A stretch of DNA of 16,415 nucleotides, from assembly GCA_034428595.1 (NCBI GenBank), contig DAOUHO010000087.1, forward strand, positions 1 to 16,415. Reading direction: 5' to 3'. The stretch comes from JAJECS01 sp034428595 (lineage in GTDB: Bacteria > Chloroflexota > UBA11872). The notes beneath the pieces were generated by a model. It had not been told where the DNA came from. It ran no database searches and worked only from the letters and a program-made list of their open reading frames with translations. Each line of letters opens with the position of its first letter. Within the stretch, counting starts at the first letter, position 1. Shown one piece after another: positions 13,131-16,415 of the stretch. Both the position numbers and the translations under genes were made by a program.

Positions 13131-14147
13131 TCACCACAGGCACAGCGCCAACGCAAAGCCCGCGCAGTCGACGCCGAAGTGGCAGCCACAGCGATTGGAT
13201 ATCTGCGCTGGGATATCCCGGTCGGCGCCCGGGGGAACATCGAGCGTCTGCGCCCACGCCATGGCCGCGGTTAGCCCCCGTAGATTGCGCGCAAAGTCCG
13301 GGTCGGTGTAGTTGGTCAACTCCACGTCCACGGCGTGAATGCCGTTCGCGGCCAGATAGTCCGCGGCCTGCCCGCTGAGGGGATACACCGTCCACGCCGC
13401 GAGATGGATATACCCGGCCGCGCGAGCGATGGTGCTCGCAAGCTCCATCGAGCCGCCGCTGTCGGAACCCGCCACGACCACGGCGCCCAGACTGTGGTAG
13501 AAGACCGCCGCGACAAACGGCCGGTCAACGAGATAGCGCGCGAGGGCGCGGGTCTCCGGCTCCGAGAATGGGCGCTCGCCGCCCCCTCCGGGAACGAGCC
13601 CGGACGGCCCATAACTGTCGCGCTGCCAGTCAGCATCCCAGTTGCGATTGAGGTCGACACCGTTTGCGTTCTCGCGCGTGCCCGCAGCGGCGCCGTCGGG
13701 GTTGAGATCGGGTATCAGCGCCAGGCCGACGCCGTCGGGGATCAGATCAAGATTGGCCTGGAAGTGGTCGAGCAGCAGGTTGACGAGGTCGGTGGTGTTC
13801 GCCTCGTTGCCCTGGTGGATGCCACCAATGACCGCGATCCAGCGCGGTCCGCGGCCCAGTTCCACGACTCGGATCGCGCGCCCCTCCACAGAGCGAGTCA
13901 GCTCCAGGGAGTTGCCCACCGTGTCGTCCGCCTCATCGGTCGAGGTCGCCGGAGGGGTTGGTTCCGGCGGCGGCTCCTTGGTTGGCGGCGGTGTGACGTC
14001 CGACGCCGCGGGGCGCTCGGGTGGCGGCGGAGGCTCGCCCGGCGCGGCAAAGCTCACGGGGGCGCCGCTGGCCGCAAGCAGGCCGGCCGTGCAGAGGATC
14101 GCGACCATGGCCCGGAGAGCGCGCCACCGCAGCCGCTTGGCGCCCAT
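13131..14147 (-). CDS. Exported M14-type zinc carboxypeptidase
   Basis: The 338-residue product has a signal peptide (basic start, hydrophobic VAILCTAGLLAA, cleavage likely near Ala35), a proline-rich spacer (37-70) and a peptidase domain (80-300) of the M14 carboxypeptidase group, so it acts outside the membrane, perhaps on wall peptides or oligopeptides. Zinc candidates are His111 and Glu115 (GGIHQGNEANT) and His218 (FYHSLGA); Asn167-Arg168 (DLNRNWD) would hold the substrate carboxylate and Glu276 (VELTNYT) is the catalytic base. The first motif is H-x3-E rather than the textbook H-x2-E. The last 19 residues hold four cysteines (320, 322, 328, 336). ATG at 14147 is taken as start; a GTG one codon earlier is possible and neither has a strong ribosome binding site. 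Specificity is unknown. Confidence 0.85.
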   Translation of the reverse strand: MGAKRLRWRALRAMVAILCTAGLLAASGAPVSFAAPGEPPPPPERPAASDVTPPPTKEPPPEPTPPATSTDEADDTVGNSLELTRSVEGRAIRVVELGRGPRWIAVIGGIHQGNEANTTDLVNLLLDHFQANLDLIPDGVGLALIPDLNPDGAAAGTRENANGVDLNRNWDADWQRDSYGPSGLVPGGGGERPFSEPETRALARYLVDRPFVAAVFYHSLGAVVVAGSDSGGSMELASTIARAAGYIHLAAWTVYPLSGQAADYLAANGIHAVDVELTNYTDPDFARNLRGLTAAMAWAQTLDVPPGADRDIPAQISNRCGCHFGVDCAGFALALCLW

Positions 14148-14336
14148 CACGTCTGAAGACCCAATGCCGTCACTGCCGGAGGCCGATGGCTGGCAGCCCG
14201 GGCAACCTCGATTGTCATTCTCATCGTCACGTCAACGCTCCGACGCATTGGACGCCGGAGACGGCCCACGGCGGCGAGTGCGGCCGTGCATCAACTCCAT
14301 CCACCCCCGGAGACCGCCGGCGTCAGCAATGCTCGC

Positions 14337-14413
14337 TGGTCGGGGCGGCGAGATTCGAACTCGCGACCTCATCGTCCCAAACGATGCGCGCTGCCAGGCT
14401 GCGCCACGCCCCG
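14337..14413 (-). tRNA. tRNA-Pro (anticodon TGG)
   Basis: Reading the minus strand, a 77-base cloverleaf is complete: acceptor CGGGGCG pairs with CGCCCCG, the D arm contains GCGCAGCCTGGCAGCGC, the anticodon stem CATCG/CGATG encloses loop TTTGGGA giving anticodon TGG, the T arm is CGCGAG-TTCGAAT-CTCGC type with the TTCGAAT loop, and the gene ends in discriminator A and encoded CCA. It strongly resembles bacterial tRNA-Pro. It lies between the peptidase and the VanW gene and probably has its own promoter; none is clear. Confidence 0.95.
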
Positions 14414-14572
14414 CTATTTCGTCCTTCCATCCTAGAAGGGCGCGCGGCCGCTTGGCTAGCGCTCGACGCTGGATGAGCGCGCCACTTCGACATCCGGGCC
14501 CGGCAGGGGGAACGGTCGCCATCGCGCAAGCGGCGTGCCCGCTCTGTTGGTCTGGCGAAGGTCAGGGCATGG

Positions 14573-14592
14573 ATTCCCGCCTCCGCGGGAAT
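14573..14592. repeat. Palindromic ATTCCCGC repeat element, also a likely hairpin downstream of the VanW gene
   Basis: ATTCCCGC (14573-14580), CTCC loop, GCGGGAAT (14585-14592) is a perfect 8-bp stem, followed by GACGT. Short elements with an ATTCCC...GGGAAT core are widely repeated in bacterial genomes (the Neisseria dRS3 core is one such). It lies 33 bases past the VanW stop on the same strand, so it can also act as an RNA 3'-end hairpin, although without a T-run. A degraded relative is at 12433-12478. The rest of the 212-base gap between tRNA and VanW holds nothing else recognisable. Confidence 0.55.
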
Positions 14593-14625
14593 GACGTACA
14601 CACAGCGACCGACTGCCGACGGTGG

Positions 14626-16415
14626 CTAGCCGGCCGGCGCGTCCGGATCGGTGGGCACGTCGGGCGCGCGCGTCACGCCCCAGCGCGCGGCGTCTTCGGG
14701 GTTTTCGTCGAACCACTCGTTGTACTGCGTGGGAAACCTGGCCTTGGCCACGTCGATGCCGACGACGTACCGGTTGGGCCAGGGCACAAAACTCGACCGA
14801 AAGGTTGACCTGGTCTCGCTGCCGTCGGGCCAGATGATCACGCGCGAGAACGCCGCCAGCACGCCGCGCTTGGACCACTCCACCTGCTCTTCGAACTCCG
14901 GATCTTCGGTCGGTTCCAAGATGCCCTGGTCCGGCGGCGGGTCTTCCCAATCTCGCAGTTCGTGATCAACGATCTCGGCGCGGCGCCCGTCGTTGACGCC
15001 CCAGACTTCGAACGTCAGGGTGCCGAGCTCTTCGTCGGCGAACGCGCGCAGCATGATCGGGTGCTCGGTGTCGTTGCGAAACTTGAAGTCGAGGCCGGGA
15101 CTGAAGATCGTCGCGTCGATCCCAATTGGCGCCGGGCCCATTTCGTAGTAGCGCACCCGATAGAGATGGGGCCATCGCTCCTCGATTCGGAGTCCAGCGT
15201 TCAGAACGGCGCGAAAAAGCGTCGTCGATACCTGGCAGATGCCGCCGCCAATACCCTGCTCGGTCTTGTCGGCGAGGATCACGCTGCCTTCAACCCAGCC
15301 ATGGCGAAGCTCGAACGGCCCGATGCTCTCAAGGAACGAGAACGTCTCACCGGCCATCACGACCAGGCCGTCGAGCTTCCGGGCGCCGACCGAGATGTTG
15401 TGCAGGCGGTAGTCGGGCGACCCCTTATAGACCGAATCGCCGCTGGCCAGCAGGTCCCGAATGCCCAATGGATTCTCGGCAAAGTCGGCGCCCGTGTTGA
15501 GCAGCGTCAGCGGGATTTCGACCACGCGCTCATCGGGCGAGGCCACCGCCCGCGCCATCGCCTGCTCAAGCGCGGCGCGATCCACGATCTGTCCGGGATT
15601 CCCCACCTGGAAGGCCAGCACGCGATTCCGCGCCTCGTCGTAGTCGAACACCGTTGGGTGCGGTTCGGCGGCGAGGGTGTCGTCGATGAGCGTAAACAGG
15701 TCATTGAAGCGCGTGAAGTCCAGGGTTGGGGTCAAATCGCTGCCGCCCCCCTCGACATTGATGGCGGCCCGCAGCTCCTTGGGAGTGATGGTCCATCCCC
15801 GCCCCTTGTGCATCAGCCACAGCGGGGCGCCGGTCATGCGCGCGATCGCATCGAGCGCCGCACGCGCATGCTCGGTGGTATAGGCCGGGACATCCTCGCG
15901 GAAGGTCAGCGTGATCACGCGGCCCGGCGGGGTTGGTTGGGCGAGATCGCCGACGGCGCGCACCGCCGCCTCGATATCGACCACGCGGCCGGTCTGACCG
16001 GGCTGCACGGCAGCCACGTCGAGTCCGGCCATGGTCACGCTGGCGTCCACAGCCGGCTGATCGAAGCCCTGGGCAATGCCGGCCACGTAGGCGCGAAGCA
16101 TGTTTTGATCGAACGTCGTGGCGACCAGGTCACGATCGACGGACGCCGGCGGCTCGGAGATTCGACGCGTAATGCCACCTCCGCCCTGCGCGGCCACCAC
16201 GCCCCGCAAGGCGCCCCGGTAGTCCACCGCGAGGCCGACGTCGGCGGCGGTCGGGCGCCACATCTGGCCGCCAAGCTCGAAGCTCACGGGGTTAGCCAGA
16301 TAGGGAGCCCAATAGGCCTCCAGCCGCGCCACGGCTTCCTCGGGGGAAAGCCCGCCCACGTCCACGCCGTCAACCTGCACGCCCGCCGGCAATAGCCCGT
16401 CGCCGCCGCGCAAGA
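14626..16415 (-). CDS. VanW-family protein with two peptidoglycan-binding-like (YoaR-type) domains, N-terminus cut by window
   Basis: The 595 codons seen end at TAG in 14626-14628; the frame is open to the right edge, and the first residues (LPAGVQVDGVDVGGLSPEEAVARLEAYW) are the stretch that normally follows an N-terminal membrane anchor, so a short start is missing. Two domains of the YoaR/PG_binding_4 type lie at about 50-165 and 185-305, followed by the VanW domain at about 330-460 with its signature stretches (AGETFSFLESIGP, GGGICQVSTTLFRAVLNAG, PIGIDATIF, FRNDTEHPI). The C-terminal part (SRVIIWPDGSETRSTF...VPWPNRYVVG) is also common in this family. VanW is named from vancomycin-resistance clusters but its biochemical role is unknown; here a cell-envelope role is inferred and no van genes are nearby. 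The TTG at 16413 is at the edge and need not be the start. Confidence 0.9.
   Translation of the reverse strand, partial: LRGGDGLLPAGVQVDGVDVGGLSPEEAVARLEAYWAPYLANPVSFELGGQMWRPTAADVGLAVDYRGALRGVVAAQGGGGITRRISEPPASVDRDLVATTFDQNMLRAYVAGIAQGFDQPAVDASVTMAGLDVAAVQPGQTGRVVDIEAAVRAVGDLAQPTPPGRVITLTFREDVPAYTTEHARAALDAIARMTGAPLWLMHKGRGWTITPKELRAAINVEGGGSDLTPTLDFTRFNDLFTLIDDTLAAEPHPTVFDYDEARNRVLAFQVGNPGQIVDRAALEQAMARAVASPDERVVEIPLTLLNTGADFAENPLGIRDLLASGDSVYKGSPDYRLHNISVGARKLDGLVVMAGETFSFLESIGPFELRHGWVEGSVILADKTEQGIGGGICQVSTTLFRAVLNAGLRIEERWPHLYRVRYYEMGPAPIGIDATIFSPGLDFKFRNDTEHPIMLRAFADEELGTLTFEVWGVNDGRRAEIVDHELRDWEDPPPDQGILEPTEDPEFEEQVEWSKRGVLAAFSRVIIWPDGSETRSTFRSSFVPWPNRYVVGIDVAKARFPTQYNEWFDENPEDAARWGVTRAPDVPTDPDAPAG

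Noticed and set aside
14962..16395. Open frame of 477 codons on the plus strand
   Set aside because: It is antisense to the VanW gene, whose domains are unmistakable; the translation is rich in Arg, Gly and His with no motif.
14626..16415. Vancomycin resistance locus
   Set aside because: VanW-domain proteins are common outside resistance clusters and no vanA/H/X/R/S-like gene is present.
1..16415. CRISPR array, prophage, insertion sequence or toxin-antitoxin module
   Set aside because: No regularly spaced direct repeats, transposase, integrase or phage gene was seen, and the tRNA has no adjacent integrase or duplicated 3' end.

Overview
The window is a compact, high-GC (about two-thirds G+C by eye) bacterial chromosome segment with 12 protein genes (two of them cut by the window edges), one tRNA and several intergenic hairpin repeats. 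The gene content suits a heterotrophic Chloroflexota-type organism, for example the SAR202/Dehalococcoidia-like lineages of marine or sponge metagenomes: an enolase-superfamily sugar-acid dehydratase, a hydantoinase/acyclic-amide type HyuA/HyuB pair, a DHDPS-family lyase, a phytanoyl-CoA-dioxygenase-like oxygenase, a peptide/nickel-type ABC permease with a family-5 binding protein, and a VanW protein with two peptidoglycan-binding-like domains. The lineage is inferred from gene content only; there is no phylogenetic marker beyond a tRNA.

Layout. Left part (1-4446): the end of a family-5 solute-binding protein (+), then a two-gene minus-strand unit (L-rhamnonate dehydratase-like enzyme followed after 30 bases by an aldo/keto reductase), then a DppB-type permease (+). 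The minus-strand pair sits between two parts of what would normally be one ABC transport operon. Its divergent promoter region with the permease holds an 18-base near-perfect palindrome. Middle part (4650-9687): hyuA, hyuB, a 64-residue four-cysteine TRASH-like zinc-finger protein overlapping the end of hyuB, and a DHDPS-family lyase, all on the plus strand and probably one catabolic operon. A repeat hairpin lies between the last two genes and its tail supplies the ribosome binding site of the lyase.

Right part (9804-16415): two Nudix genes that are clear tandem duplicates, the second with an added signal peptide or membrane anchor and a linker; a minus-strand Fe(II)/2-oxoglutarate oxygenase whose N-terminus contains a 17-residue tandem duplication; a complete ferritin; an exported M14-type carboxypeptidase; tRNA-Pro(TGG) with encoded CCA; an ATTCCCGC palindromic repeat; and the C-terminal 595 residues of a VanW-family protein running off the right edge.

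How it may work together (inference): the left and middle parts look like an uptake-and-degradation region. An ABC importer brings in an oligopeptide or glycoside-type solute, the dehydratase, reductase and lyase belong to enzyme classes used in non-phosphorylated sugar-acid breakdown, and HyuA/HyuB plus the small zinc protein would hydrolyse or carboxylate a cyclic amide or ketone in an ATP-dependent way. The most unusual items are the HyuAB-linked zinc microprotein, the Nudix duplication with an apparently exported copy, and a lyase lacking the usual DHDPS tyrosine and threonines. No CRISPR array, prophage, transposase or toxin-antitoxin pair was seen.
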